A stretch of DNA of 64,000 bases, from assembly GCF_019038435.1 (NCBI RefSeq), contig NZ_JAGPOX010000013.1:1-64000 (forward strand). The letters run 5' to 3'. Below, one piece after another: positions 19,250-28,359 of this stretch. A program made the position numbers and the translations under genes. Each line of letters begins with the position of its first letter. The first letter of the stretch is position 1. The DNA is from Nocardia alni (GTDB lineage Bacteria > Actinomycetota > Actinomycetes > Mycobacteriales > Mycobacteriaceae). The notes under the pieces are model-generated. The model was not told the origin of the DNA and ran no database searches. It was given only the letters and a program-made list of their open reading frames with translations.

Positions 19250-21118
19250 TCAGCTCCGATCGAACTCGGCGTCGATCACGTCGTCGTCGTCCGACGCTGC
19301 CGCCGTACCGGAACCGTTGCCCGTCGAGGGGGCGGCCGCGAGCCCGTACAGCAACTGCTGCAGTTCGGCGGTGAGCGACTGGGCCCGGTCGGGCGGGGCC
19401 TCCTCCTTGACCGCCTGCCTGGCGTCGGCGATGAGCATCTCGGCGCGGGCACGATCGTGCGGTGCGGCGCTGTCGCCGAGTTCGGCCAGGCGGCGTTCGA
19501 CCTGATAGGCCACCGAATCGAGCTCGTTGCGGGCGTCGACCGCCTTGCGCAGCCGCTCGTCCTCGCCGCGATTGCGCTCGGCCTCGGCGAGCATGCGGTC
19601 CACCTCGGTCTTGTCCAGGTTGCCCTGTTCGCTGATCGTGATGCTCTGTTCGCGGCCGGTGTCCTTGTCGCGCGCGGTGACGTTGAGGATGCCGTTGGCG
19701 TCGATGTCGAAGGTGACCTCGACCTGCGCCTGGCCGCGCGGCGCCGGGCGGATGTCCTCCAACCGGAACCGGCCGAGTACCCGGTTGTCCGCCGCGCGCT
19801 CCCGTTCCCCTTGCAGCACAACGATATCCACGGCGGGCTGGTTGTCCTCCGCGGTGGAGAACACCTCGGTGCGCCGGGCCGGGATGGTGGTGTTGCGTTC
19901 GATGATCTTCGTCATCACCCCGCCCTGCGTCTCCACACCGAGGGACAGCGGCGTCACGTCGAGCAGCAGCACATCGGAGACCTCGCCCTTGAGTACGCCC
20001 GCCTGGACGGCCGCGCCCAGCGCGACGACCTCGTCCGGATTGACGCTCATATTCGGGTCCTTGCCGCCGGTCAGCCTGCGCACCAGCGCCTGCACGGCCG
20101 GGATGCGGGTCGAGCCGCCGACCAGGATCACCTGGTCGATATCGTTGGCGGTGACCTTGGCATCGCCCATCGCTTGCTCGACCGGGCCGAGGCAGCGCTG
20201 CACGAGATCCGCGGTCAGATCATCGAACTTCGAGCGCATGATCGTGGTGGTGAGGTGCTTGGGACCGTTGGCGTCCGCGGTCACGAACGGCAGGTTCACC
20301 TGCGTCTGCGTCACCGACGACAGCTCGACCTTGGCCTTCTCAGCCGCCTCGAACAGGCGTTGCAGCGCCTGCGGATCGGCGCGCAGATCGATGCGCTGCT
20401 CGCGCTGGAACTCGTCGGCCAGGTAATCCACGATCCGGCGGTCGAAGTCGTCGCCGCCGAGATGGGAGTCGCCCGCGGTGGCGCGCACCTCCACGACACC
20501 ATCGCCGACGTCGAGCAAGCTGACGTCGAACGTGCCGCCGCCGAGGTCGAAGACCATCACAGTCTCGTGGGTCTGCTTGTCCATGCCGTAGGCCAGCGCG
20601 GCCGCGGTCGGTTCGTTGATGATCCGCAGCACGTCGAGCCCGGCGATGCGACCGGCGTCCTTGGTGGCGTTGCGCTGGGCGTCGTTGAAGTAGGCGGGCA
20701 CGGTGATGACCGCCTCCTTGACCCGCTCCCCGAGGAATTTGCTCGCGTCGTCGACCAGCTTGCGCAGCACCTGCGCACTGATCTCCTCGGGTGCGTACTG
20801 CTTGCCGCGGACGTCGAACCGGGCGGCGCCGCCCTCGCCCTGCACGACATCGAAGCTGACGGCCTTGGCCTCCTCGGAGATCTCGTCGAAGTGGCGGCCG
20901 ATGAATCGTTTCGCGGAGTAGATGGTGCCCTTCGGGTTCAGGATCGCCTGGCGACGGGCGAGCTGGCCGACCAGTCGCTCCCCGCCTTCGGTGAAGGCGA
21001 CCACCGACGGCGTCGTGCGCGCGCCCTCGGCATTGGCGATCACCACGGGCTCACCGCCCTGCCAGCTGGCGATGACCGAATTCGTTGTTCCCAGATCAAT
21101 GCCTACAGCCGTTGCCAT
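19250..21118 (-). CDS. dnaK: Hsp70 chaperone DnaK (probable secondary paralogue)
   Basis: 622 aa. ATPase domain from GIDLGTTNS (6-14) with [33 protein letters not shown] and [14 protein letters not shown]; a substrate-binding domain with the [10 protein letters not shown] linker region; and a lid ending in an acidic [11 protein letters not shown] tail. The [14 protein letters not shown] segment resembles proteobacterial or cyanobacterial DnaK more than the main actinobacterial one, and the operon order (cbpA-cbpM-clpB rather than dnaJ-hspR) also suggests a second, specialised copy. First gene of the nine-gene operon; ribosome site AAGGA immediately upstream. Confidence 0.97.
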   Translation of the reverse strand: MATAVGIDLGTTNSVIASWQGGEPVVIANAEGARTTPSVVAFTEGGERLVGQLARRQAILNPKGTIYSAKRFIGRHFDEISEEAKAVSFDVVQGEGGAARFDVRGKQYAPEEISAQVLRKLVDDASKFLGERVKEAVITVPAYFNDAQRNATKDAGRIAGLDVLRIINEPTAAALAYGMDKQTHETVMVFDLGGGTFDVSLLDVGDGVVEVRATAGDSHLGGDDFDRRIVDYLADEFQREQRIDLRADPQALQRLFEAAEKAKVELSSVTQTQVNLPFVTADANGPKHLTTTIMRSKFDDLTADLVQRCLGPVEQAMGDAKVTANDIDQVILVGGSTRIPAVQALVRRLTGGKDPNMSVNPDEVVALGAAVQAGVLKGEVSDVLLLDVTPLSLGVETQGGVMTKIIERNTTIPARRTEVFSTAEDNQPAVDIVVLQGERERAADNRVLGRFRLEDIRPAPRGQAQVEVTFDIDANGILNVTARDKDTGREQSITISEQGNLDKTEVDRMLAEAERNRGEDERLRKAVDARNELDSVAYQVERRLAELGDSAAPHDRARAEMLIADARQAVKEEAPPDRAQSLTAELQQLLYGLAAAPSTGNGSGTAAASDDDDVIDAEFDRS

Positions 21119-21409
21119 GACATGTTCCTTCGGGTCGGTTGCGATGGACTGACGGCCGGAACTTCCGACGCCTCGATCCTGGCAACAGGCCCCCCATGCG
21201 GAACACGGCCCGGCGTGTCGAAACCGAGCGCTCGATTCGTCCTACTGGAGCAGGCCGGATCGGTCGGCCGTGGTCCAGCGGCGCCCCCGAGCGTGTCCGG
21301 GCTCAGCGGCTACCGCGCCATCTCCCGCCGGATGTGACCAGACCGCGCCGAGCACCTCGCCGGGCATCGAGCATCGGTGCCACCCCAACCTCTCACTGTG
21401 AGACAGTCC
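21119..21409. promoter_or_regulatory. dnaK operon upstream region
   Basis: 291 nt between dnaK and a same-strand hydrolase stop; it must carry the stress-operon promoter. I looked for a HAIR site (CTTGAGT-N7-ACTCAAG) and a CIRCE site (TTAGCACTC-N9-GAGTGCTAA) and found neither. A short perfect palindrome TCTCACTGTGAGA is at 21391-21403, just past the hydrolase stop, possibly a weak terminator or operator. The stretch holds no other gene. Confidence 0.45.
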
Positions 21410-22159
21410 CTAGTCGCCGGCGGCCTTCGAGATGGCGGCGGCCAGATCGTCCGGCCTGCTCCACATCGGCCAGTGGCCCGTTGGCAGGTCGACGAGGGTG
21501 AGGTTCGTGAGCCGCGCGGTCTCCGCCATCATCGGGTGGCCTTCGCGGGCCATGGTCATCATGACCTGGGATGGGAAGGATGACGCGATTATCGTCGTCG
21601 GGACCGACAGTCGACGGTCGTCGTGCAGTGAGATTCGCTCGCGCATGATCGGTCCCGGTTGCGGCGCCGACCGATCGCGGAAGCGCTGGAGTGCGGCGGC
21701 GTCGATTCCTTCGAGGCTCGCCTTCTGGGCGAGGACCTCGAAGTCGGGCAGTGGAACCTCGTCGACGTCGTCGGGCAGTGCTGCGTCGAAGATCGCTCCG
21801 TCGGCGGCCGGGCCGCTGTCGACATAGACGACGCGCGTCACGGCGTCGGGGTGGCGGTCGAGCAGGAGCGTCGCGGGGTAGTTGCCGCCGCTGTGCACCA
21901 CGAGTACCACGGGGCCGTGCGCCGCGGCACGTCTCACCGCGTCGGCCAGGACACCGGCCTGCTCGTCCAGTGTGTGCGTGGTGCGGTCGGGGTCGTCGGG
22001 CTCCAGCCCGGGGAGGGTCAGCGCGGTCACCGCGTGGCCCAGCTCGCGCAACGCGGGGACCACGTCGTCCCATGCCCACGCGCCGAGCCAGTGGCCGGGT
22101 ACCAGGACCAGTGCCGGGTGGTCGGTCGCCGGGTCCTGCTTCGTCCGATTCGATGTCAT
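21410..22159 (-). CDS. Alpha/beta hydrolase
   Basis: 249 aa. Oxyanion-hole strand VLVPGHWLGAWAWDDV at about 17-32; nucleophile Ser in VVHSGGN (the first Gly of GxSxG is replaced by Val); acid and His expected late, with His in PTGHWPMW near residue 228. The PGHWLGAW start resembles plant-type esterase/hydroxynitrile-lyase relatives. It is divergent from a WYL-domain regulator with only 76 nt between, which probably controls it. Substrate unknown. Confidence 0.9.
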   Translation of the reverse strand: MTSNRTKQDPATDHPALVLVPGHWLGAWAWDDVVPALRELGHAVTALTLPGLEPDDPDRTTHTLDEQAGVLADAVRRAAAHGPVVLVVHSGGNYPATLLLDRHPDAVTRVVYVDSGPAADGAIFDAALPDDVDEVPLPDFEVLAQKASLEGIDAAALQRFRDRSAPQPGPIMRERISLHDDRRLSVPTTIIASSFPSQVMMTMAREGHPMMAETARLTNLTLVDLPTGHWPMWSRPDDLAAAISKAAGD

Positions 22160-22235
22160 GGCCGGAGATTACCGGGGGCGGTGGTCTACGGTATGTCACT
22201 ATTTATGTCATGAATCATGGTCGGGGCGGCGGAGC
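22160..22235. promoter_or_regulatory. Divergent promoter with TATGTCA repeat
   Basis: The 76-nt region holds two direct copies of TATGTCA (22192-22198 and 22204-22210, 12 bp apart) within an AT-rich stretch, followed by TGAATCA. This is the only AT-rich part of the gap and a plausible site for the adjacent WYL regulator. Inferred from position. Confidence 0.4.
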
Positions 22236-22925
22236 GTGAGGCGCGCGGAACGGTTGCAGGCACTGACCGAGAGTTTGCGGCGTGCCGGCCGTAACGGACG
22301 TACTGCCGAGAGTTTGTCCGCCGAACTCGAGGTGACGACGCGCACCGTGAAGCGCGACATCGCCGGGCTTCTCGCCGCCGGCCTGCCGATCTGGAGCCGC
22401 ACCGGGCCGGGTGGCGGATACGGTCTTGCCGAGACCGGATCGCTGCCACCGGTGAACCTGGGTCCGAGCCAGGCCCTCGCCTTAGCAGCGGCGGCCACGG
22501 TCCTCGGGGTGGGTCCGTTCGGGGACTCGGCGCGCAGCGCGTCGCGCAAGGTGCTCGACGTCGTAGACCCGGCAACCCGCCGCCGCGCGAGGGACCTCGC
22601 CACGAGAGTCTGGGTCGACGTGGCGCCCGGCGCGCCCCGCAGGGTGATGTCCCCGCTGGAGCAGGCCATGCTCGATCAGCGGGTCGTGAACATCGCATAC
22701 ACCGACGCCCAGGGGCGCGTCACCCGCCGTGCGGTGGAGCCGCTCCTGTTCGCGTTTCACCACGGACACTGGTATCTCGTCGCGTGGTGTCTGCTGCGTG
22801 ACGCGGTGCGGTGGTTCGACGTCGGGCGCATAGGCCGGGCGACGGTGACTCGAGAGCCCTGCTCCGGTCATGCCGTGACAGAGATCGGCGAACCGCCGGA
22901 AACGGCGCGGCCGGCCGCCGTCTGA
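22236..22925 (+). CDS. HTH-WYL transcriptional regulator
   Basis: About 229 aa from a GTG start with GGGGCGG six nt upstream. The N-terminal winged helix (RLQALTESLRRAGRNGRTAESL, then ELEVTTRTVKRDIAGLLAAGLPI) is of DeoR/HTH_11 type. The C-terminal WYL-like domain includes RRAVEPLLFAFHHGHWYLVAWCLLRDAVRWFDVGRI, about residues 168-203, where the WYL triad appears as WYLVAW. Such regulators sense small or nucleic-acid ligands. Likely controls the divergent hydrolase. Confidence 0.9.
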   Translation: MRRAERLQALTESLRRAGRNGRTAESLSAELEVTTRTVKRDIAGLLAAGLPIWSRTGPGGGYGLAETGSLPPVNLGPSQALALAAAATVLGVGPFGDSARSASRKVLDVVDPATRRRARDLATRVWVDVAPGAPRRVMSPLEQAMLDQRVVNIAYTDAQGRVTRRAVEPLLFAFHHGHWYLVAWCLLRDAVRWFDVGRIGRATVTREPCSGHAVTEIGEPPETARPAAV

Positions 22926-22965
22926 ACGGCCCGCCGCCCTTATTGTTCTCGCGTCAGCGGGCCGT
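22926..22965. terminator. Possible hairpin between convergent genes
   Basis: ACGGCCCGC (22926-22934) pairs with GCGGGCCGT (22957-22965) across a 22-nt AT-containing loop. One arm enters the end of the P450 gene. Could end transcription in both directions, but the long loop makes it weak. Confidence 0.35.
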
Positions 22966-24246
22966 CAATTGGAAGGTAAGTCCGACGGGGCTGAAAGTCA
23001 GGCCCTCCGAGATGCGTAGTTGGTAGTCCTGGGGGATGGTGATGTCGTAGCGCCGGACGATCAGGGCGATGATCAGGGCGATTTGGTGCAGGGCGAATTG
23101 ACGTCCGATGCACGCTCGCACGCCGGTGCCGAACGGCTTGAACGAATGTGGCGGGCGGGACCGGACCTGCTCGGGCAGAAAGCGATCCGGGTCGAAGTGT
23201 TCGGCGTTCTCGCCCCAGACCGTGTCTCGGTGCAGGGCGGGTAGCAGGACGAAGTAGGGGTCGCCCGCCCGCATCGGGTATTTGCCGCCGAGTGTCGTGT
23301 CCTGCTTGGCGACTCGGGAGTACCCCGGTGCCGTCGGCCACAGCCGCAACGACTCGTCGACCGCGCGGCGCAGGTAACGAAGCTTGGACACCTGCTCGAA
23401 CAGCGGCTCGTCGACGTCGGCCAGCGTGTCGACCTCCTCCTGAACCCGTTGCAGCACAACCGGATCGGCGGCCAGGTAGTACAGCGTGAACGCCATGGCG
23501 GCGGAGGTGGTCTCGTGGCCGGCGGCCAGGAAGGTCAGGACCTGGTTGCGGATGTTGACCGGGTCGAGCGTATCGGATTCGAGCATCAGGCCCAGCAGAT
23601 CCGAACCGCGGTCACCGCCGGTGCGTCCGGCGATTACCTCGTCGACGACGCCGTTGAGGTAGGCGATGTTCTCCGTATTGCGTTCGGCGGCACGCTTGCC
23701 CAGGAATCCGCCGGCCATCGGCGGGCGGGTGACCAGCCGCTGCCCGTGGTTGAGCACATCCTCGAGGGCGACGACGAAGGGATGCGTCGTGGCTCGTTCG
23801 AAGGAATCGAACGAGTATCCGAAACCGGCTCGGCCGATGATCTCCAGGGTCACCTTGGCCATCGAACCGGTGACGTCGACGGGCCGTACTCCGGCACACT
23901 CGTCCCAGGCATCGAGCAGCTGACGGCCCACCGCCAGCATCAGCGGGTGATATCCGCGCATCGCCGTCTGGGAGAACGCCGGCATCAGCAGCTCGTGCGC
24001 CTTGCGCCAATTCGGTTCGTGGTTGTAGGCGGTGAGCAGGCCGTCGCCGATCGCCGGGCGCACGACCTCGAGCGCGGGCAGCACATGCTTCTCGAAACGG
24101 CGATCGTCGGCCAGTTCGGCCACGAGTTCGGCGCCGGTCACGAACGTGAAACGCAGATTGAAGAATTCACGTTCGAACACCGGGCCGAGTTCACGCGCCA
24201 GCGCGGTGGACTCCTGCATGAACGAGGTATGCAGCATCGAGGTCAT
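22954..24246 (-). CDS. Cytochrome P450, CYP102 (BM3)-like haem domain without reductase
   Basis: 430 aa. The whole chain tracks the haem domain of the self-sufficient fatty-acid hydroxylase P450 BM3: IGDGLLTAYNHEPNW, HELLMPAFSQTAMRGYH, LAAGHETTS (I-helix), ESLRLWPTAPGYS (ExxR helix), LPALHRD, and FKPFGTGVRACIG with haem Cys379. The position equivalent to BM3 Phe87 reads Leu (GDGLL instead of GDGLF). The protein stops at the end of the haem domain, with no FMN/FAD reductase, so it needs an external redox partner. Last gene of a cassette with P450, ACP, FAAL and KAS III-like genes; start overlaps the upstream P450 by 4 nt. A fatty-acyl substrate is inferred. Confidence 0.93.
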   Translation of the reverse strand: MTSMLHTSFMQESTALARELGPVFEREFFNLRFTFVTGAELVAELADDRRFEKHVLPALEVVRPAIGDGLLTAYNHEPNWRKAHELLMPAFSQTAMRGYHPLMLAVGRQLLDAWDECAGVRPVDVTGSMAKVTLEIIGRAGFGYSFDSFERATTHPFVVALEDVLNHGQRLVTRPPMAGGFLGKRAAERNTENIAYLNGVVDEVIAGRTGGDRGSDLLGLMLESDTLDPVNIRNQVLTFLAAGHETTSAAMAFTLYYLAADPVVLQRVQEEVDTLADVDEPLFEQVSKLRYLRRAVDESLRLWPTAPGYSRVAKQDTTLGGKYPMRAGDPYFVLLPALHRDTVWGENAEHFDPDRFLPEQVRSRPPHSFKPFGTGVRACIGRQFALHQIALIIALIVRRYDITIPQDYQLRISEGLTFSPVGLTFQLTAR

Positions 24247-25478
24247 CGAGCGCTCCCGCTGGGATACACCGGAACGGAGCTGGGCGTACGATCGAAAAGC
24301 AGTCCGTGCCAGCGGATTTCGTCCTCGGGTTGGACAGGGCGCAGATCGGGCAGTTCGTCGAACAGCACCCGCAGCGCGATTTCGATCTCGGCGCGTGCCA
24401 GATGCGCGCCCACACAGAAGTGCGGTCCGTAGCCGAAGGTGAGGTGCCCGGTGCGCTCGCGCCGCGGGCGCAGTTCGCCGGCGTCGGCGGCCAGCGCGCC
24501 GTCGTGATTGACCGCGGCCAGCAGCACGAACACGACCGCACCGGCCGGGATGGTCACGTCCTGGACCTGTACCGGCTCCAGCGCGAATCGCCAGGGCGAG
24601 AACGGAAACGGCGGATGGAAGCGCAGCAGTTCCTCCACCGCGGCCTTCGCGTCGTCCTCGTCGTGAAGCAGGTGACGCAGGGTCGCCGCGGTGTGCATCG
24701 CGGTCATCGCGCCGAATCCGATGCCGATGGCGGTGGACGAGATGCCCGCTCCGAGCAGCATCGTCACCGTCGAGATCAGCTCACGCTTGTTGATGATCTT
24801 CTCGGCGCGGGCGCGATGCAATGCGGCCAGCACGCTGCCCTCGGGCGCGTTATCGGCATTGCGGGAGCAGTCGGTGATGATGTCCAGCAGATCGTGATAG
24901 CTCTTGCGCATATCCACCGAGGCCGGGTCGTCTCGGCCACCCAGCTTGCGGCTCAGTACCGCTGCCGCACGCAGGGTTTCGTCCGGCGTGCCCAGCACCC
25001 GCGCCATCACGATCTCGGGGACCGGCCGCGCGAAGACCTCCATCAGATCGACCGTGCCGGCATCGCGGAACTCGCCCACCAGATCTCGGCACACCTGCTC
25101 GATCTCCGGCCGCCGCCGGTTGATCGCGGCCGCGGACAGCTCGGCGCCCACCACCGCGCGCAGACGCGAGTGCTCGACGCCGTCGCTGTTGAGCATATGC
25201 CGGCCTTCGACGACGAAAGCGTCTTCGGCGTAACGGTTTCCGCCCAGGCCGTGCGCGGGGTCGCTCATCCGGCGCAGATCCTTGACCAGACGCTGATCCA
25301 TCATCGCCCGTTTACCGTCGGCGTATCGTGTGATCACCCAGGCGATCAGGCCGTCGGGCATCTCTACGCGGACCACCGGCCCCTGTTCCCGCAGGGCCTG
25401 GCACACCGCGTCGAACTCGTGCTGATCGGCCGTATCGGGGAACGGGAAACTCGTCGCGGCGTCGATCGTGACGGTCAT
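24243..25478 (-). CDS. Cytochrome P450 (bacterial class I type)
   Basis: 411 aa, unlike its BM3-like neighbour and closer to CYP105/107-type bacterial P450s. ExxR at VEELLRF; haem loop FGYGPHFCVGAHLAR with Cys355. The I-helix reads LLGAGISSTAIG, so the usual acid-alcohol pair (D/E-T) that delivers protons for O-O cleavage is replaced by Ser-Ser. That feature occurs in some P450s acting on carrier-bound or hydroxyl-bearing substrates. It overlaps both the ACP gene and the second P450 gene by 4 nt, implying the three are translated together. No ferredoxin gene is nearby. Confidence 0.93.
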   Translation of the reverse strand: MTVTIDAATSFPFPDTADQHEFDAVCQALREQGPVVRVEMPDGLIAWVITRYADGKRAMMDQRLVKDLRRMSDPAHGLGGNRYAEDAFVVEGRHMLNSDGVEHSRLRAVVGAELSAAAINRRRPEIEQVCRDLVGEFRDAGTVDLMEVFARPVPEIVMARVLGTPDETLRAAAVLSRKLGGRDDPASVDMRKSYHDLLDIITDCSRNADNAPEGSVLAALHRARAEKIINKRELISTVTMLLGAGISSTAIGIGFGAMTAMHTAATLRHLLHDEDDAKAAVEELLRFHPPFPFSPWRFALEPVQVQDVTIPAGAVVFVLLAAVNHDGALAADAGELRPRRERTGHLTFGYGPHFCVGAHLARAEIEIALRVLFDELPDLRPVQPEDEIRWHGLLFDRTPSSVPVYPSGSAR

Positions 25479-25753
25479 GCCGTCGCAGCCTGGGAGCCGA
25501 TGGTGTAGGCGATCAGTTCGGCCAGATCCTCGCCGGTCCGGACTTCGACGAGTTCGTCCTCGTCGAGCGAGATGTTCCAGTGCTTCTCGCAGTTGACCAC
25601 CGTCTGCACCAGGCGCATCGAGTCGATTCCGGGGAGTTCGGTGAGCCGGACGGCGAGGTCCACCTCGGCCGCGGGGCAGCCGAGCAACCTCGCCAGCTCG
25701 TTTCGCAGGACCTCGGCGACTTCGGCGGCCTGGTCGGTCAGGGGCTGGGTCAT
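25475..25753 (-). CDS. Acyl carrier protein
   Basis: 92 aa with the four-helix carrier fold. Phosphopantetheine attachment Ser45 lies in GIDSMRLV, and the C-terminal half is acidic (LDEDELVEVRTGEDLAEL). The start is fixed by the FAAL stop: TGATG overlap at 25751-25755. Placed between the acyl-AMP ligase and two P450s, it most likely carries the acyl chain handed over by the ligase while the P450s oxidise it. Confidence 0.93.
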   Translation of the reverse strand: MTQPLTDQAAEVAEVLRNELARLLGCPAAEVDLAVRLTELPGIDSMRLVQTVVNCEKHWNISLDEDELVEVRTGEDLAELIAYTIGSQAATA

Positions 25754-27441
25754 CACGAACTCACTTTCATGGACAGCGGTTCTGCTGCGAGATCGGTGGA
25801 CAGATGGGCGCGGGCAAGTTCCGCGACCAGCGAGCGCTGCCACTTTCCGCTGGTCGTACGCGGCAACGCCTTGGCGGGGACGAGCAGTACGGAGATCGCC
25901 GACAGGGTCAGCGCGCGCGAGACCGCGCCGCTGATCGCGGCGACGAGCGCCGTGCCCTCCGGGCCGTCGGCCGGATGTTCGCTCTCGGCGACGACGATCA
26001 TGCGTTCGGCGTCGCTGTCGGCGACCGCGACGCAGTGACCCTTGTAGACCCCGGGAACGACGCGCGCGGCCTCCTCGACGTCGTCGGGATAGAAGTTGCG
26101 TCCCTGGACGATGATCATCTCCTTGACCCGCCCGACGATGATCAGCTCGCCGTCGTGCAGCAGTCCGAGGTCGCCGGTGCGCAGCCAACCGTCGACGACG
26201 GTGGCGCGCGTGATCTCCTCGTCACCGTGGTAGCCCTCGGTGACCGACGGGCCCTGGATCCGGATCTCGCCCACGTGCCCGTCCGGCAGCACGGCGCCGT
26301 CGAGACCGGTTATCCGCAAACAGATTCCCGGGACCGGGACGCCGACCGCGACCAGTTCGCGGGCGTTCGGCGAGTCCGGTGACACCGGCCGATAGGCCCG
26401 GCCGGGAACGAGTTCGTCGCGGTCCACGATCAGCACCCGCGGCGGCGTCCCGGGAATCGGCAGCGTGACCGCCAGGGTGGCCTCGGCCATTCCGTAGCCC
26501 GGGTACATCGTGGCCTCGGGCACGCCCAACGGCCCGAAGGTACGCGCGAATTCCCGCACCGTATGCGCCCGGACCGGCTCCGCGCCGTTGAGTGCGAGTC
26601 GCCAGCGCCGCAGCGGCTGCCCTTCCGGCGTGGCGCCGAATGCCTCCGGGGCGGCATCGATGAGCTTGTCGAAGGAGAAGTTCGGCCCGTTCGTGATCGA
26701 TCCGCCCACCCGCGCGGTGTGCGCCAGGACCGCAGCCGGATTCTTGATGAAGGTCAGCGCGGGGAACAGATGCGCGTCGTTGGGCGTGAGCAGCGAGCAC
26801 ATCAGCGATACCAGGCCCATATCATGGAACAGCGGAACCCACTGCACCAGAACGTCTTCCGACGTCGTCTGGATATGAGTGTTGATCGCGTCCAGGCCGG
26901 CTACGAACTGGGCGTGCGTGAGTCGTACCCCCTTGGGACGCGAGGTGCTGCCGGAGCTGAACTGCACCACCGCCAGATCGTCGGGTTCGACTGCCGCCCA
27001 GCCGGTCTCGTCGTCCGGGGGCAAATCGTCGAGATCGACCACCTGGAGGCCGGGAATCCGCTCGGCGAGTGCCGATGCCACCGCACGGCCCTTCCGCGTG
27101 GTGAGCACGATCCGGATACCACCGGTTCGCATGATGGGCGACAGGTGATCCGCGACGGGGGCGGGGTCGAAAACCATCGGCGGCAGCGGCAGCGCTGTCA
27201 CCGCCGCGCCCGTGCCGAGACCGCCGAAGAATCCGGCCAGCCACTGTGGGGACGTGGGCATCAGCAGACCGATGAGATCACCCGGGGCAGCGCCCGATTC
27301 GCGCAGGCGGCGGGTTACCGGCCGCGCCGCCGCAGGAAGATCGCGGTGTGCCAGTACGGTGTTCGTGTCGGCGAAGGTGACGGCGCGATCGCTGCGGTGC
27401 AATGCGTCCAGCAGTTCGATCAATGTCCGCGGCGGAGTCAA
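25753..27441 (-). CDS. Fatty acyl-AMP ligase (FAAL)-type adenylating enzyme
   Basis: 562 aa of the ANL superfamily. Core motifs: VVQFSSGSTSRPKGV (P-loop), VQWVPLFHDMGLV (FAAL-typical segment), YPGYGMAEATL, LRTGDLG and the C-terminal VKEMIIVQGRNFYPDDVE and TTSGKWQRS with catalytic Lys. FAALs activate fatty acids as acyl-adenylates and load them on carrier proteins rather than CoA. The next gene is an acyl carrier protein (1-nt overlap), the expected acceptor. It starts 3 nt after the KAS III-like gene. Chain length cannot be read from sequence. Confidence 0.93.
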   Translation of the reverse strand: MTPPRTLIELLDALHRSDRAVTFADTNTVLAHRDLPAAARPVTRRLRESGAAPGDLIGLLMPTSPQWLAGFFGGLGTGAAVTALPLPPMVFDPAPVADHLSPIMRTGGIRIVLTTRKGRAVASALAERIPGLQVVDLDDLPPDDETGWAAVEPDDLAVVQFSSGSTSRPKGVRLTHAQFVAGLDAINTHIQTTSEDVLVQWVPLFHDMGLVSLMCSLLTPNDAHLFPALTFIKNPAAVLAHTARVGGSITNGPNFSFDKLIDAAPEAFGATPEGQPLRRWRLALNGAEPVRAHTVREFARTFGPLGVPEATMYPGYGMAEATLAVTLPIPGTPPRVLIVDRDELVPGRAYRPVSPDSPNARELVAVGVPVPGICLRITGLDGAVLPDGHVGEIRIQGPSVTEGYHGDEEITRATVVDGWLRTGDLGLLHDGELIIVGRVKEMIIVQGRNFYPDDVEEAARVVPGVYKGHCVAVADSDAERMIVVAESEHPADGPEGTALVAAISGAVSRALTLSAISVLLVPAKALPRTTSGKWQRSLVAELARAHLSTDLAAEPLSMKVSS

Positions 27442-27444
27442 CTC

Positions 27445-28323
27445 TCATTCCTCTCGTTCGCCGCGCACCAGGAGCATGGTGACGGTGAACCCGACACCGA
27501 TATTGACGATCAGGGCGTATTCCCCTGGGGCCGGGCGTCGCTCGGTGCGCAGGTAGTTCAGATTCGCCGCGAGATCACCGGCGAACAGGTGCCCGCTTTG
27601 TCCGGACAGATCAACGTATTCGGCGGCCGGCAGCAACCCGTGGAACATCGCCTCGATGAACGCGGGCCGCAGCCGAGGGCCGACGACCATCGACAGCCGG
27701 GGGTCGTCGGGTTCGATGTCCGCATCGGCGAAAACCATCTCGACAGCGGTTCGCACGCATCGGCGCACCCGAAAGATGTTGGCGGCGGTGGTAACCGAGG
27801 CGACCGGATCGCGCGCGGCCCAGTTCGCCTCCTCCTCGGTGACCGAGCAGGAGGCGATGGACCGGATCGACAATGCGCCGGGGTCGCGGGTCAGCAGCAC
27901 CGCGGTCGCCGCATCGCCCAGCGGTGTCCCCGTTTCGGGCATCCAGCCCCAGACGGCCTCCGGGCCGTGCACGTCCGCTGTCACGACGAGACTGTGCGTG
28001 AGGCGTATCTCGGCCAGCATCTGGGCGACGGCGAACTGCAGCGCGATCGCGCCGCCATTGCTCATCTGCCGAACACCTAGCGCCACAGCATGTTTAGCGC
28101 CGAGCAGTCGGGCCAGGCGCGGTGCGGTCGTGCAATCGTCGGGAGTCGGATCGAATATCCGCGAGTGCGTGAGCAGGCCGATGTCGGCGGCCGAAACCCC
28201 GCTCTGGTTCAGTGCTCCGAAACTTGCGGTGAGGGCCAGCGATTCAACCGCCGGCTGCTCGACCTCTGGAAGCGCCACCGTTGCCGCTCCGATATGTAAC
28301 CGACCGTCTACCTGCATAGCCAC
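27445..28323 (-). CDS. KAS III-like (thiolase-fold) protein with Cys-to-Ser active site
   Basis: 292 aa, shorter than usual for 3-oxoacyl-ACP synthase III (about 320-340). Thiolase-fold features: LLTHSRIF, LGVRQMSNGGAIALQ, ETGTPLGDAATAVLL, and the C-terminal SGQSGHLFAGDLAANL and VNIGVGFT glycine loops. Where KAS III has its catalytic Cys in a GCNGG-like turn, this reads MSNGG with Ser88, so decarboxylative condensation by a Cys thioester is not expected. It could act as an acyltransferase, an esterase-like enzyme or a scaffold. First gene of the acyl-modifying cassette. Confidence 0.88.
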   Translation of the reverse strand: MAMQVDGRLHIGAATVALPEVEQPAVESLALTASFGALNQSGVSAADIGLLTHSRIFDPTPDDCTTAPRLARLLGAKHAVALGVRQMSNGGAIALQFAVAQMLAEIRLTHSLVVTADVHGPEAVWGWMPETGTPLGDAATAVLLTRDPGALSIRSIASCSVTEEEANWAARDPVASVTTAANIFRVRRCVRTAVEMVFADADIEPDDPRLSMVVGPRLRPAFIEAMFHGLLPAAEYVDLSGQSGHLFAGDLAANLNYLRTERRPAPGEYALIVNIGVGFTVTMLLVRGEREE

Positions 28324-28359
28324 GCCGTTCCATGATTACCGGTGCTTCGCTGGGAAGTT

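Noticed and set aside
21119-21409. HspR (HAIR) or HrcA (CIRCE) operator before dnaK
   Set aside because: Searched by eye on both strands; no match to either consensus.
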